This document shows, piece after piece, positions 53,018 to 62,645 of a stretch of DNA of 64,000 nt. Under the pieces are notes generated by a model that saw nothing but the letters and a program-made list of their open reading frames with translations, was not told the origin of the DNA and did not search any database. Origin of the DNA: JALYYC01 sp963795805. GTDB lineage: Bacteria; Chloroflexota; Dormibacteria; CF-121. The stretch lies in assembly GCA_963795805.1 (NCBI GenBank), contig CAWCIV010000004.1, forward strand, positions 1,302,001 through 1,366,000, given 5' to 3'. The position numbers were made by a program, and so were the translations under genes. Position 1 is the stretch's first letter. Each line of letters starts with the position of its first letter.

Positions 53018-53046
53018 TTGACGCTGCGGCGCATGCTGTGTTATAC
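53018..53046 (+). promoter_or_regulatory. Possible promoter of the secreted-protein pair
   Basis: TTGACG (53018-53023), a 17-base spacer, and TTATAC (53041-53046), located 75 bases before the start codon at 53121. The -35 is one change from consensus and the -10 is weaker. No operator-like repeat is seen around it. Confidence 0.4.
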
Positions 53047-53120
53047 CGCAGATGGGGATTTGCAGAGTCATTATGTGCCGCGCATCGCTCCGGCGGCACA
53101 CCCGACGTAAGGGAGGACCA

Positions 53121-54686
53121 ATGGGGAAACTCGGGCTATCCAAGGCAACGCGTGGCTTCGTTGCGCTCGCGGTCGCGTCGTCGGCGTTCCTGGTCGCGAG
53201 CAATGCGATTGCAGCGACAGTGACCACGAATCCTGACGGAAGTACGACGGTCAGTGACGGGAGCTACAGCTTCAAGAACTATCAATTGGGCGGCCTCCCG
53301 GCCGAGTACTGCCCGGACGTCAACAGCCCATGTCAGAACGGAGCCGCCGAGCCGGCCGTCCGCGCGGACAAGTTGGGGAACTTCTATGGCTCATCCGAAA
53401 ACGGGCTCACCTCTGGCACCGAGGCCTGGAAGTCGATCGACGGCGGCCATCATTACGTCCATCTGCCGTCGCCCAACGAGGTGTCAGCCCCGCCAACGAC
53501 GCCGGTCCCGATCTCGCCGGCCGGTGGCGACACCGATTTGAGCACCGGGAGCGCCAAGAACGCCTTTGGCCTGTACAACGTTTACGTGTCGAGTCTGGAC
53601 GGCGTCCATACGGTCGTCAGCACCTCACTCGATGGAGGTCACACCTGGACTAAGAACCTGGCTGCGTCCAAGTTCCCCGGTGAGGATCGCGAGTGGATCG
53701 CCGCAGACGGCGCGAACAAGGTGTGCATCAGCTACGTCTCGGCGGCCGGCGTCCTTGTCACACCGCTAGGGCTTCACGTCGAGTGCTCCTACGACGCGGG
53801 CACCACGTTCACGCAGATCGGTGATGCGATTACGCCGGGGAACGTCGACTCGCGCCTCGGTTTCAAGATCGGCAACCTGATGATCGATCAAAACAGCAAC
53901 ACAGCCGATCCGGCGCGGAACAGCGATATCGTCTACCAGATCTATACGAGTGGGACAGCAGCGGATGCGACAAACCCCAACCCGACCGGTTTCCATGTCG
54001 TCTGGATGGGCGTATCGCTCGACGGCGGCAAGACCTTCAACGATTACCAGGTCTACAACAACCCCGTCGTGACGGCCGACTACGCGCACAATTTCGCCAA
54101 CGTCAGTGTCGATCGCGCCGGGAACGCCTATAGCTTCTTCAGTGACGACCACTACGTCTACTACAAGTTCTCGACCGACCATGGCAAGACCTGGAACCCG
54201 GGTGGGTCGACCGGCGCGCCGATCCGCGTCAGCCGGACACCGGCCAATACGGCAATCTTCCCCTGGTCGACCGCGGGCGCGGCCGGCAAGGTCGACCTCG
54301 TCTACTACGGCAGCGACTACTACGGCGCTCAGCATCCGGACAACTACCCGTCAAACGCGACCTGGCGCGTGTACTTCGCGCAGAACCTGAACGCAATCAA
54401 TTCGCCAACGGCCTGGACCCAGGCGCAGGCGTCGCCGATCAACCACTACGGGGCGGTGTGTGAGGGCGGCGTCGGGTGCACCGGCAACCGTGATCTCTAT
54501 GACGATTTCGGCATTGCCGCTCGGCCCACGACCGGGTTGGCGTCGATCATCTACAGCGACGACCAGTACGATCAGTTCAACCACACGTTGACGTATCCGA
54601 GCAGTTGCACCGCCGCGAAGAACAACACAGGAGGCTGCGACCACACCTCGATCGCCACGCAGACCGCCGGCGCAGGCATTTACTGA
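53121..54686 (+). CDS. Secreted sialidase-like (BNR/Asp-box) beta-propeller protein
   Basis: 521 residues from ATG 53121, with GGGAGG four bases upstream. Signal peptide: KATRGFVALAVASSAFLVASNAIAA. At least four Asp-box motifs (S-x-D-x-G-x-T-W type): SLDGGHTWTKN, SYDAGTTFTQ, SLDGGKTFND and STDHGKTWNPG, one per propeller blade. The catalytic Arg triad of true sialidases is not obvious, so substrate binding or another role is equally likely. It shares a start/stop overlap with the next gene. Confidence 0.85.
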   Translation: MGKLGLSKATRGFVALAVASSAFLVASNAIAATVTTNPDGSTTVSDGSYSFKNYQLGGLPAEYCPDVNSPCQNGAAEPAVRADKLGNFYGSSENGLTSGTEAWKSIDGGHHYVHLPSPNEVSAPPTTPVPISPAGGDTDLSTGSAKNAFGLYNVYVSSLDGVHTVVSTSLDGGHTWTKNLAASKFPGEDREWIAADGANKVCISYVSAAGVLVTPLGLHVECSYDAGTTFTQIGDAITPGNVDSRLGFKIGNLMIDQNSNTADPARNSDIVYQIYTSGTAADATNPNPTGFHVVWMGVSLDGGKTFNDYQVYNNPVVTADYAHNFANVSVDRAGNAYSFFSDDHYVYYKFSTDHGKTWNPGGSTGAPIRVSRTPANTAIFPWSTAGAAGKVDLVYYGSDYYGAQHPDNYPSNATWRVYFAQNLNAINSPTAWTQAQASPINHYGAVCEGGVGCTGNRDLYDDFGIAARPTTGLASIIYSDDQYDQFNHTLTYPSSCTAAKNNTGGCDHTSIATQTAGAGIY

Positions 54687-56782
54687 TGAACGCGGGAGAG
54701 GGTCAGCCCAAATCCTGCCCTCTCCTCCGATCGATGACCTGGAGGCTGGCGGCCGCCCTTGTGATCGGCTTCATGTTCGATCTGCAGCCAGTCGCGGCCG
54801 CGAACGCGCCCCTTCCGACCTTCGGCAACCCAACCATCAGCGGAATCCAGGGCTACGGGTTCGAACAGGACTTACGGATTGACACCCACGGTCGGGTCTT
54901 CACGAGTGTGCCCGGAAGTCTGGGATCGAACCTCTCCTACGTCTGGCGGTCGCTCAACCGAGGCCAAACCTTCAAGTGGATTCCCGCGGCCGCCCAGCCC
55001 ATCGGCAAGCTGCCGATGTGCAATGGCGGTGGAGACACTGAGCTTGCGACCGACAACCAGGATCGTCTCTACATCAACGATCTGGCGCTGGCCAACTATG
55101 GCACGGCGCGATCATCGGACCACGGTCGGACCCTGACCGCGGCACCGGCCTGCGCCTCGGTGCTCACGGCGCCGGATGACCGCCCCTGGTATGCGGTCGA
55201 TGGGGATCCGATGGCGGGCGGCTCGATCACCTTCACCTACAACATTGCGCCGGACGCCACACCGGTCCCAATCGGCACCTGCACCACGACGGGAAACCAG
55301 TTGGTGTTCGCGCGTTCCCCACTACCGGCCGCGCCTGCCACGGCTGGACTCCTCTTTGGGGCCCCGCAATTGCTGACCAAGCCCTGTGATGAGGGCATCA
55401 TGGGCAACGACGAGGTCTTTACCTACGGCGCCACCAAGCGCGCGTTCGTGATGCACAATAACGACGCGCTCAACCAGATCCGGATGGCTCGCTGTGACAT
55501 CGTCGACCACACAACGTCGCCGACCGGATACGCGAACTGCATCGACACCCTGGTGTATGCGAACGCGGCGACGGTGAATGGCGGAGACTTCCCGACCCTC
55601 AGCATCGACCGGGCCGGCAACCTCTTCGCGGTCTGGGAGCAGGCGAGCTGCGGGCCGTGCCCGGCGACAATCAAAAGTAACACCCTTCTGTACTACAGCT
55701 GGTCCAGTGATCAGGGTGACCACTGGACCACTCCCGCCGTTATTCCGACCCCGGGCCTGAACACCGATGTATTCGCCTGGCCGGCCGCCGGCGACAGCGG
55801 GCGCGTCGACGTCGCCTTTTACGGAACGCCCGCCCAGCAGGCGTGCCCGCCGTGCAAGGGCCCGGATTCGACGCAGGGCGATTGGAGCCTGTACCTGACT
55901 CAGTCACTCGACCTCGCCAGTGGCACACCCACCTGGTCGGCGCCGGTCCTTGCCAGCGAGCACTTTGTTCACCGGGGAACGATCCAAACGTTGATGGGTG
56001 GCCAGACGGGGGATCGAACGTTGGGGGATTTCTTGCAGCTCCGGATTGGGCAGCAGGGGGAGGCCAACATCGCCTACGCCGACTCGAACAGCGCCACCGA
56101 GGCGCTCGCCTCGCAGGGCACGTTCGTGCGCCAGAACGGTGGCTCGAGTGTCCTCGCCGCGTCCCCGGTCGTAAACGGCTCCATGCGACGGACCCAGGCG
56201 GTCGGTGTCGCGCCGCATTGCGCGACGTTCGACAGCGCCACGCTCAGCAGTAGCTGCCAGCCCAACCTGGAGATCCTCGGTTCACAGATGTCGCTCTCGT
56301 CCGATGGCAGCACGTACCAGGTCAGAATGCTGGTGGCTGACCTCCGCAGCCTGGCGCCAAAACCGGATGCCGGCGGCACCACCCTGGTGTGGAACACCCA
56401 ATGGAAGGTCCCGTCTAGTAGCGACCCCAGGGGTGGTGCCTATTTCCACACCTACATGGAATCCACCGCCGGGACAGCCCCAACGTTCTGGGTCGGCCAG
56501 AATGCCATCGAGGCCACGGGAAGCCTCACCCTTACCTACCCGGGGTCGACGCAGGTGACCGGCTCCTACACGGCGACCGCGCCGGGCCTGATCACGATCA
56601 ACGTGCCGGTGACGGCGGTGGCCGAGCCGAACCCGATCGATAACCAGCTTTACAGCGTGACGGCCTCGACGCAGTCACTGTCGGGCAACGCTGAGACGCC
56701 GCCGAGCCTCTTTGGGTCGGGCCTCGGTGGGAATCTCTTCAACCTCGTCGACGTCGCCCCGGCCTACGATGTCCGTCCCTAG
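54686..56782 (+). CDS. Secreted beta-propeller protein, partner of the preceding gene
   Basis: 698 residues from ATG 54686, overlapping the upstream stop by one base (ATG 54734 is an alternative). Signal peptide: MTWRLAAALVIGFMFDLQPVAAANA. The first 460 residues have propeller-like Asp-box-related turns, SLNRGQTFKWIP, SSDHGRTLTAAP and SSDQGDHWTTP, and several Cys pairs (for example SCGPCP, ACPPCKGP) that suggest disulfides. The last about 200 residues form a distinct beta domain. Likely acts with its neighbour outside the cell. Confidence 0.8.
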   Translation: MNAGEGQPKSCPLLRSMTWRLAAALVIGFMFDLQPVAAANAPLPTFGNPTISGIQGYGFEQDLRIDTHGRVFTSVPGSLGSNLSYVWRSLNRGQTFKWIPAAAQPIGKLPMCNGGGDTELATDNQDRLYINDLALANYGTARSSDHGRTLTAAPACASVLTAPDDRPWYAVDGDPMAGGSITFTYNIAPDATPVPIGTCTTTGNQLVFARSPLPAAPATAGLLFGAPQLLTKPCDEGIMGNDEVFTYGATKRAFVMHNNDALNQIRMARCDIVDHTTSPTGYANCIDTLVYANAATVNGGDFPTLSIDRAGNLFAVWEQASCGPCPATIKSNTLLYYSWSSDQGDHWTTPAVIPTPGLNTDVFAWPAAGDSGRVDVAFYGTPAQQACPPCKGPDSTQGDWSLYLTQSLDLASGTPTWSAPVLASEHFVHRGTIQTLMGGQTGDRTLGDFLQLRIGQQGEANIAYADSNSATEALASQGTFVRQNGGSSVLAASPVVNGSMRRTQAVGVAPHCATFDSATLSSSCQPNLEILGSQMSLSSDGSTYQVRMLVADLRSLAPKPDAGGTTLVWNTQWKVPSSSDPRGGAYFHTYMESTAGTAPTFWVGQNAIEATGSLTLTYPGSTQVTGSYTATAPGLITINVPVTAVAEPNPIDNQLYSVTASTQSLSGNAETPPSLFGSGLGGNLFNLVDVAPAYDVRP

Positions 56783-56825
56783 AGGAGATCATCCCGGCGC
56801 CTGACGAATGCGTCAAACTTAGGGC

Positions 56826-57020
56826 ATGTGTCGCAGCATCAAGGTCCTCCGGCAAAAGGAGGGAGCGCCGACCGACGAGGAGATCCACGCAGCGTCGCTG
56901 CAGTTCGTGCGGAAGATCAGCGGCTACCGGGTGCCGTCCCGCAAGAATGCAGAAACGTTCGACGCTGCCGTGCTCGAGGTCACTCGGGCGTCGCGGCAGT
57001 TGCTGGATTCCCTGGCCTGA
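56826..57020 (+). CDS. DUF2277 small protein
   Basis: 64 residues from ATG 56826. MCRSIKVLRQKEGAPTDEEIHAASLQFVRKISGY is the DUF2277 pattern (MCRNI-type start). The protein is tiny, basic and of unknown function, and is widespread in Actinobacteria and Chloroflexota. Its 3' end overlaps the convergent MFS gene by 41 bases. Confidence 0.88.
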   Translation: MCRSIKVLRQKEGAPTDEEIHAASLQFVRKISGYRVPSRKNAETFDAAVLEVTRASRQLLDSLA

Positions 57021-58230
57021 GTCGAGGGGCGGTGAGCAGGATCGCCGCGCCGACGAAGGCGGCGATGGCGCCGGTCACCATGGCCACACGGTAACCGGCT
57101 CCCTGCGCCAGCGCGGCGCCGATCGCGATCCCTATCAGCGTGGCACCCAGCCCGGCGGAGCGGGTGGCCGCGTTGATGCGGCCCAGCACGCGCGCGGGCG
57201 CGATCGTCTGGCGGAGACTCGACTGGTTGATGTCGAAGATGGTCGCGCCCCCGTCACCGATCACCTGCTGCGCGATCAGCAGCGCGAACGCGACCAGCCC
57301 GGCCCCACGCGCGAGCGGAAGCAGGAGGATCCCTAGACCGGTCAATACCAAGCCGCCAACCAGGGTCATACCGAGCCCGACTGCCGCGGTCAGCCGCGGA
57401 GCGAGCAGCGCGGCGACCAATGAGGAGACGCCGCCCACTGCAAAGGCCAGGCCGAGCGGCCCTGGCATGAATCCCAACTCGCGAAGTGTGAAGAGGCCGA
57501 TGATGGTCCCCACGATCCCGAGGCTGAAGTCAAGCGCGGCAAGGGCACCGGCGAGGGCCCGCAGGGTCGGATCCCGCGCAAGGATGCCGAGGCCCTCGCG
57601 AATCTCTCGAAAGACGCTGGCGCGCTCGAGGCTGCGCGGCGCCGCCCGCTCGGGCGCCCGGATGCTGCCGATGAATCCGGCCGAAAACAGGAAGGTGATG
57701 GCGTCGATCAGGATCGCGACCGGTGCGGTGAAGATCTGCACCAGCCAGCCGGCGATGCCGAACGCGGAGACCTCGGCGACGGAGAGGCTGGCTGCGATCT
57801 TGCCGTTCGCTTCGAAGAGCCGCGATGCCGGGACCACGGCGGGCAGGTATGACTCGTACCCGACGTCGAAAAACACCGTCAGCATGCTGGCCAACAGCGC
57901 GACGATGTAGAGCTGCTCGATCGTCACCCGGCCGGTGAAGGCCACGAACGGGATGGATCCCAGAACCAGCGCCCGTCCGAGGTCTGCCGCGATCAATACG
58001 GGGCGCCGCCGGAACCGATCGATCAACACGCCGGCGAACAGCCCGAACAAAAAGCCGGGGACATGATCGGCGGCCCGAAGGATCGCGATCTGCGCCGGGG
58101 ACGCGTTCAGGACCAGGATGGCGAGGAACGGCAACGCCGGCCGGGTGATCAGCGATCCGAAGGTCGAGATGGTCTGCGCGCTCCAGAGCCGGACGAAATC
58201 ACGATTCCTCCAAAGGCTTCCGGCGCTCAC
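56980..58230 (-). CDS. MFS transporter (efflux type)
   Basis: 416 residues with about twelve membrane helices. The N-terminus RNRDFVRLWSAQTISTFGSLITRPALPFLAI and the loop GVLIDRFRRRPVLIAADLGRALVLG (the MFS-A motif) place it in the enterobactin exporter/DHA3-like group. Likely exports a drug or siderophore. The start is ATG 58230. It stands apart from the operon downstream on the same strand. Confidence 0.9.
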   Translation of the reverse strand: MSAGSLWRNRDFVRLWSAQTISTFGSLITRPALPFLAILVLNASPAQIAILRAADHVPGFLFGLFAGVLIDRFRRRPVLIAADLGRALVLGSIPFVAFTGRVTIEQLYIVALLASMLTVFFDVGYESYLPAVVPASRLFEANGKIAASLSVAEVSAFGIAGWLVQIFTAPVAILIDAITFLFSAGFIGSIRAPERAAPRSLERASVFREIREGLGILARDPTLRALAGALAALDFSLGIVGTIIGLFTLRELGFMPGPLGLAFAVGGVSSLVAALLAPRLTAAVGLGMTLVGGLVLTGLGILLLPLARGAGLVAFALLIAQQVIGDGGATIFDINQSSLRQTIAPARVLGRINAATRSAGLGATLIGIAIGAALAQGAGYRVAMVTGAIAAFVGAAILLTAPRLRPGNPATAATPE

Positions 58231-58328
58231 CGAGCAGACAGCATACTGTTCAACCCTGGCTGCTCGCGATCCTCGGGATCCCTCGGGTGGTCAGTCCCAA
58301 TCTTTCTTTATTTTCACGATGGCAAGCT

Positions 58329-59177
58329 CTAAGAGAATGGGCCGCGACGCCGCCGCAGAGATGCGTGAACTCCTTCGTCGATCGTCCGCTCAACCTGGCG
58401 GGCAAGACTCGACACCATGCCTCTATCGAGGCTGGACGCAGGCGGGGCGACCGGCACGTTGACCGGCGCGTGGACCTGGATGATCCACTTGACGGGCAGC
58501 GGTATCAAGCCCATCGGTCCAAGCAGAGGCCAGAACAGCGTGATCGGCAGGGCCTCGCCACCCAGCTTGCGTCCGAGCCATGCCCAGTTCGCCACGATCG
58601 GATAGCTGTCTTCCGAACCGACGACGGAGATGGGGACGATCGGCACCTGTTCCTTCAGGCCGAGTCGAGCGAATCCTTCGCGAAAGCGCTCCGGCCGGTA
58701 CCGGTGCCAGATCGGCTTGGCGACACCGTCAACGCCCTCGGGGAAGGTGCCGACGATATCTCCCCGGGCCAGCAGCCGGGCGGCCTCTTGTGGCGAGGCA
58801 GGAACATTCCCGGTCCGGCGCAGGAAGCCACCGAGGCCCTTCACCGTGAAGGCCCAACTCGTCACAAGGAATCGTGGGTGCCTTCCGGTCGCCCGCCAGA
58901 TCGCCGTGTGAATCATGGCGCCATCCCACGGGATGAATCCGCCGTGGTTGCTGACCAGCAGCGATGGCCCAGCAGGCAGATGTTCAAGGCCGATCACAGC
59001 GACGCGAAAGTAGTGCTTGAACATCCAGTTAAAGAAGCCCAGGCTTCTCCCGAGAAAGACCGGGTCGTCGAAAGGTTCGTCGGCCGGCGGCACCGGCTTG
59101 ATCGCCTGGATACTGCCTGGTACGGAGGAGCGCGCCGAATGGATGTCAGTCGGCGCCGAGGAGCCAGATCGTGCCAT
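58329..59177 (-). CDS. PlsC-family 1-acyl-glycerol-3-phosphate acyltransferase-like protein
   Basis: 282 residues from ATG 59177. The acyltransferase block SNHGGFIPWDGAMIH carries the His/Asp pair with a longer spacing than the NHx4D standard, and GTFPEGVDGVAK carries the FPEG motif; VPIVPISVVGSEDSYPIV is the third block. It probably acylates a glycerolipid or another alcohol acceptor. It overlaps the GNAT gene by 32 bases, suggesting a shared operon with the methyltransferase and kinase upstream. Confidence 0.82.
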   Translation of the reverse strand: MARSGSSAPTDIHSARSSVPGSIQAIKPVPPADEPFDDPVFLGRSLGFFNWMFKHYFRVAVIGLEHLPAGPSLLVSNHGGFIPWDGAMIHTAIWRATGRHPRFLVTSWAFTVKGLGGFLRRTGNVPASPQEAARLLARGDIVGTFPEGVDGVAKPIWHRYRPERFREGFARLGLKEQVPIVPISVVGSEDSYPIVANWAWLGRKLGGEALPITLFWPLLGPMGLIPLPVKWIIQVHAPVNVPVAPPASSLDRGMVSSLARQVERTIDEGVHASLRRRRGPFS

Positions 59178-59910
59178 CGTCGACCATCCGAAAACCAACC
59201 TGCTCGTAGAGGTGTTTCCCAGCCTCGGACGCGACCAGGTAGAACAACCGTGAGCCGTGCTTTTGGTGCGACTGAATGGCGTGGACCAGCACCGCCCGTC
59301 CCGCGCCTTTTCGCTGGTATTCGGGCGGGGTTGCCATGTTCCAGATCCCGACGGCCGCGCCGGTTTTGATCGTGGTCCCGGCGGAATAGGGCTGCTCACC
59401 CGACCGCGCGATGTAACTGGCGATCGTCGGGTCCTCGACCGTCCGTTTGGTGACCAGCCGGCGCCAGGTGTCGAGTGGCTGGTCGAATCCACGGGACATG
59501 AGGTCCGTGAAGACCTCGATATCGGCCTGGCCGTCGACCCGCTCGACGGAATACTGCCCACGCGGCTCGAGGACGTCACCGGGCTCCAGCGCCATCAGCG
59601 GATTGGGTCCGCCCGGCTCGAGCCCAAGCTCGCGGGCGACCGGAGCCAGTTGAGCGTCAGCCGCGCTGGTGAAGGCGACAAAGCCACCGTGACCTCGTTC
59701 TCGAATCGCCTCGACATAGGCCACAAGCACCTCGCGCTCATTCGGGCCACGGGCCATGAAGGCCCCGTTGAAGCCAGGCACCGGCTCGCCGGTGATCAGC
59801 AGGAAGCCCTCGGGAGCGCGACGTAAATCTGCACCGGCCAGTCCGGTGAAGAAACGTTGGACACCCTCACCTGCTGCTTGCCACAATCCGGCGGCGAGAT
59901 CCCCTTGCAT
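59146..59910 (-). CDS. GNAT-family acetyltransferase
   Basis: 254 residues. The N-terminal half is a degenerate GNAT-like domain (FLLITGEPVPGFNGAFMARG) and the C-terminal half has the functional acetyl-CoA site, AVGIWNMATPPEYQRKGAGRAVLVHAI, followed by SRLFYLVASEAGKHLYEQVGFR. Two-domain GNATs like this often acetylate antibiotics or small amines. It overlaps the acyltransferase gene. Confidence 0.88.
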   Translation of the reverse strand: MQGDLAAGLWQAAGEGVQRFFTGLAGADLRRAPEGFLLITGEPVPGFNGAFMARGPNEREVLVAYVEAIRERGHGGFVAFTSAADAQLAPVARELGLEPGGPNPLMALEPGDVLEPRGQYSVERVDGQADIEVFTDLMSRGFDQPLDTWRRLVTKRTVEDPTIASYIARSGEQPYSAGTTIKTGAAVGIWNMATPPEYQRKGAGRAVLVHAIQSHQKHGSRLFYLVASEAGKHLYEQVGFRMVDDGTIWLLGAD

Positions 59911-59961
59911 ACCGCCCGAACTATACCCGGCGGTTTCAGCCGCACGGCACCGACCGCGCCG

Positions 59962-60741
59962 CTATCGAGATGGAGGCGGAGCCGAGCCTCCGAGGGTGGC
60001 CTCGAGACCCCGAACGTCACCTTCCTCGTCGGTGAGCACGCCGACGTCGCGGTACCCGAGGTGGGCGAGCTCGTGGCGCAGCATCTCCGCCTGGTTGCCG
60101 CCGAGCTCCAGGAGGAGCGCGCCGCCACGCTTGAGAAAGCGCGGACTTTCCCGCAGCACGCGCCGCAGGATCGCGGTACCGTCCAGGCCCCCGTCGTAGG
60201 CGAGCGTTGATTCGAACGTAAAGGTGTCGCGCTGCAGCATCGGCAGCTCAGGAGTGGGAACGTAGGGCACGACGCCGATCACCAGGTCAACGCTTCCTTC
60301 GAACGTGCGTGGGATCGGCCCGAACAGGTCCCCTCGGTAGGCTTCGACCCCGTTGGCCCGGGCACACGGGACCGCCCGCTCGTCGAGGTCGGTGGCCACG
60401 ACGCGTGCGCCGGGCTGGGCCGCCATCAGCGTCCGGGCGATTGCGCCGCTTCCCGTACAGAGGTCGATCGCCATCCCGGCCCGGGGCAGCCGCGCGATCG
60501 CGCGGCGCGCGAGCGCCTCGCTCTGCCAGCGCGGAACGTAGACGCCGGGATCGACGCGGATCGTCAGGCCGCAGAAGGTAATCCGTCCGGTGATCCAGGC
60601 GAGTGGCTCGCCGGTGAGGCGACGCCTGACCAGGGTGTCGAGGAGGTCGGGATCGTTGCCGGCGACCGCGAGCAGCTCGTTCGCTTCCTCCTCGGCCGCG
60701 ACAAAGCCACCGGCCGCCAGCCGCTGCGCTACGGCGCGGAT
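59962..60741 (-). CDS. PrmC/HemK-like N5-glutamine methyltransferase-type protein (start uncertain)
   Basis: The SAM-binding motif DLCTGSGAIARTLMAAQPGARVVATDLDERA is at 60474 and onward, with GVVPYVP replacing the canonical NPPY. The same frame continues upstream for 89 residues (RAVAQRLAAGGFVAAEEEANELLAV, then EPLAWITGRITFCGL, typical of the HemK N-terminal domain), beginning at an ATC codon (60741) that overlaps the histidine kinase stop. A canonical start is absent there; ATG 60474 would remove the domain. Methylates release factors in the classic family, but NPPY divergence makes the substrate uncertain. Confidence 0.8.
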   Translation of the reverse strand: MRAVAQRLAAGGFVAAEEEANELLAVAGNDPDLLDTLVRRRLTGEPLAWITGRITFCGLTIRVDPGVYVPRWQSEALARRAIARLPRAGMAIDLCTGSGAIARTLMAAQPGARVVATDLDERAVPCARANGVEAYRGDLFGPIPRTFEGSVDLVIGVVPYVPTPELPMLQRDTFTFESTLAYDGGLDGTAILRRVLRESPRFLKRGGALLLELGGNQAEMLRHELAHLGYRDVGVLTDEEGDVRGLEATLGGSAPPPSR

Positions 60742-62480
60742 GGGAGACGTAAGACGAAGGTGCTGCCCTTGCCGAGCTCGGTCGACTGCAACTCCAGCGA
60801 TCCATTCATGCGTTCCGCCAGGCCCCGGCTCAAGTACAGGCCGAGCCCGCTGCCCTGACGATCGCGGACCACGCGGTCAGACCCGCGCACGAACCGCTGG
60901 AAGATGCGCTCGCGGTCGGCGGCTGGGATACCAGCGCCGTTGTCCGCAATGGTCACCTGCATCTGGCCGGCCAGGACTTCCAGGCCGAGCCGGATGGTCG
61001 GAGGCGCATCGCTGTAGCTGATCGCGTTGTTGATCAGGTTGTCGAGGATCTTGCCGACGAGGGCCCCGTCCGCCAGCGCATCGACGGCCTGGACGGCGTG
61101 CATGCGGAGCGTGGCGCCGGCCAGTTGGGCCCGCGGCTTTGCCCGGGTGATTGCTTCGTGCAGCGCGTCCGTCATCGAGACCCGCTCGGCCTTCGGAGAC
61201 AGTGTGCGGCTCTCGAGTCGCGCCACGGCGAGCAGTTCATCCGCCAGCCCCTTCGCCTCCTCGGTCTTCCGCTGGGCGGTTTCGAGCGCGGACTTCAGCG
61301 CGGGCGGCAACTCGCCGAAGCCGCCCTCGAGCGCGATCGAGATGTAGCCGCCGGTCACGGTCAGTGGTGCCCGCAGTTCGTGCACGGCAATGTCCATGAA
61401 CTCGCTCTTGGACCGTTCGGCCTCCTTGGCGTCGGCGATCAGGCGCGCGTTGCGAAGTAGCAGGGCGCCGAGTGTCGAAAACTGGTGCAACGACTCGATG
61501 GCGCTGGTCTCAAAGGGCTCGTCCTTCACCCGGCCCATCGCAATGACGCCGATGACCTCACCGCCCACGGCCAGCGGCGCGACCAGAAACCGCTTGTAGG
61601 GGAGGACAACGCCCTCCAGCCCGGCTGGTGTGCTGGTGTATTCGGCCGCGGTCAGCTGCACGGCCCGATTCTCTTTGATCCCCTGGAGAACAACCGGGGC
61701 GATCGGCCAACGGGTACCGATCGCGCCGTCCAGCGCATCGCCCGTCGTCGACTCGAGCACCAGAAAGGTATCCTCCACCTGGGCAAGGCTGGCATCGTCA
61801 GCGCCCACCGCGGTGGTGGCCCGGCGGAGAAGCCGGTGCAGGACCTGGTCGAGCTCGACCTGGCTTGCCACGTCTTCGGCGGCCTCGACGGACGACCGCA
61901 GGCGGGCTGCGGTGTCGTCGGCCCTGGCCCGAGCGACTTCGGCCTCCTCGAAGAGGCGGGCGTTGGTCAGGGCGAGGCCGGAAATCGTGCTCAGGAGCCC
62001 CAGCGCGGCAAGGTCGTGATGGGTGAAGGGCCGGTCCTCGTAGCGACTGAGAACCAGCAAGCCGATCGCCCGCCCGCCGTGCACCAGCGGCATGACAGCC
62101 GTGTGGCGCACCGCGGTCAGCGCCTCCCGGAACTCCGGCGCGGCCTCGCCGACCGCGAGCTGGCCTCCGAAAGTGGGCTGAAGCGTCTCCATTGCCTGCT
62201 TGACGACCGGCTGCCCGGCGAAGTACTCGTTCGAGTACCGCTTGCCGACCCAGGTCAGCGCCCCCGCTCGCCCATACGTCGCCTCGATCACGATCGAGCC
62301 GGCGTCGAGGCTCGAGAGAGTGGCACGGTCCGCTTGAACGGCATGGATGCCCCGTTCGAGCACACGGGCGATGACCTCGCGGGAGTCGAGAGATCCCGAG
62401 ATGTCGAGCGCGATCTGCACCAGCTCGGCCACTTCATCCCGAGCCTCGTCTCTGGGTGGAATCGGCTTGGCTAGCGCCAT
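60729..62480 (-). CDS. GAF-GAF sensor histidine kinase
   Basis: 583 residues from ATG 62480. Two GAF domains (about 22-180 and 200-345) precede the HisKA domain with phospho-acceptor His in DIAVHELRAPLTVTGGYI; the catalytic domain has the N box NLINNAISYS, G1 DNGAGIP, and G2 GSGLGLYLSRGL. No membrane helix, so it is cytosolic and senses a small ligand or redox state through GAF. No response regulator gene is adjacent in the window. Confidence 0.95.
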   Translation of the reverse strand: MALAKPIPPRDEARDEVAELVQIALDISGSLDSREVIARVLERGIHAVQADRATLSSLDAGSIVIEATYGRAGALTWVGKRYSNEYFAGQPVVKQAMETLQPTFGGQLAVGEAAPEFREALTAVRHTAVMPLVHGGRAIGLLVLSRYEDRPFTHHDLAALGLLSTISGLALTNARLFEEAEVARARADDTAARLRSSVEAAEDVASQVELDQVLHRLLRRATTAVGADDASLAQVEDTFLVLESTTGDALDGAIGTRWPIAPVVLQGIKENRAVQLTAAEYTSTPAGLEGVVLPYKRFLVAPLAVGGEVIGVIAMGRVKDEPFETSAIESLHQFSTLGALLLRNARLIADAKEAERSKSEFMDIAVHELRAPLTVTGGYISIALEGGFGELPPALKSALETAQRKTEEAKGLADELLAVARLESRTLSPKAERVSMTDALHEAITRAKPRAQLAGATLRMHAVQAVDALADGALVGKILDNLINNAISYSDAPPTIRLGLEVLAGQMQVTIADNGAGIPAADRERIFQRFVRGSDRVVRDRQGSGLGLYLSRGLAERMNGSLELQSTELGKGSTFVLRLPSAP

Positions 62481-62645
62481 TGACGGCTCCCGATCATTAC
62501 CGAACGCACAGCCTAGCGCAAAAAAGGCGTTTCCGCTTCCCAATTTGCGCCACTATGATACTGACGCCTTGCAACATCTGATATTCGTCCGGAAAGCGTG
62601 CGATGAACGCCGGAACCTTTCAGCCGTCTGCCTGGTTTCCCCCTT

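Noticed and set aside
56947..57910. Plus-strand frames opposite the MFS transporter
   Set aside because: Shadows of a clear twelve-helix transporter on the minus strand; only DUF2277 at 56826-57020 is real here.
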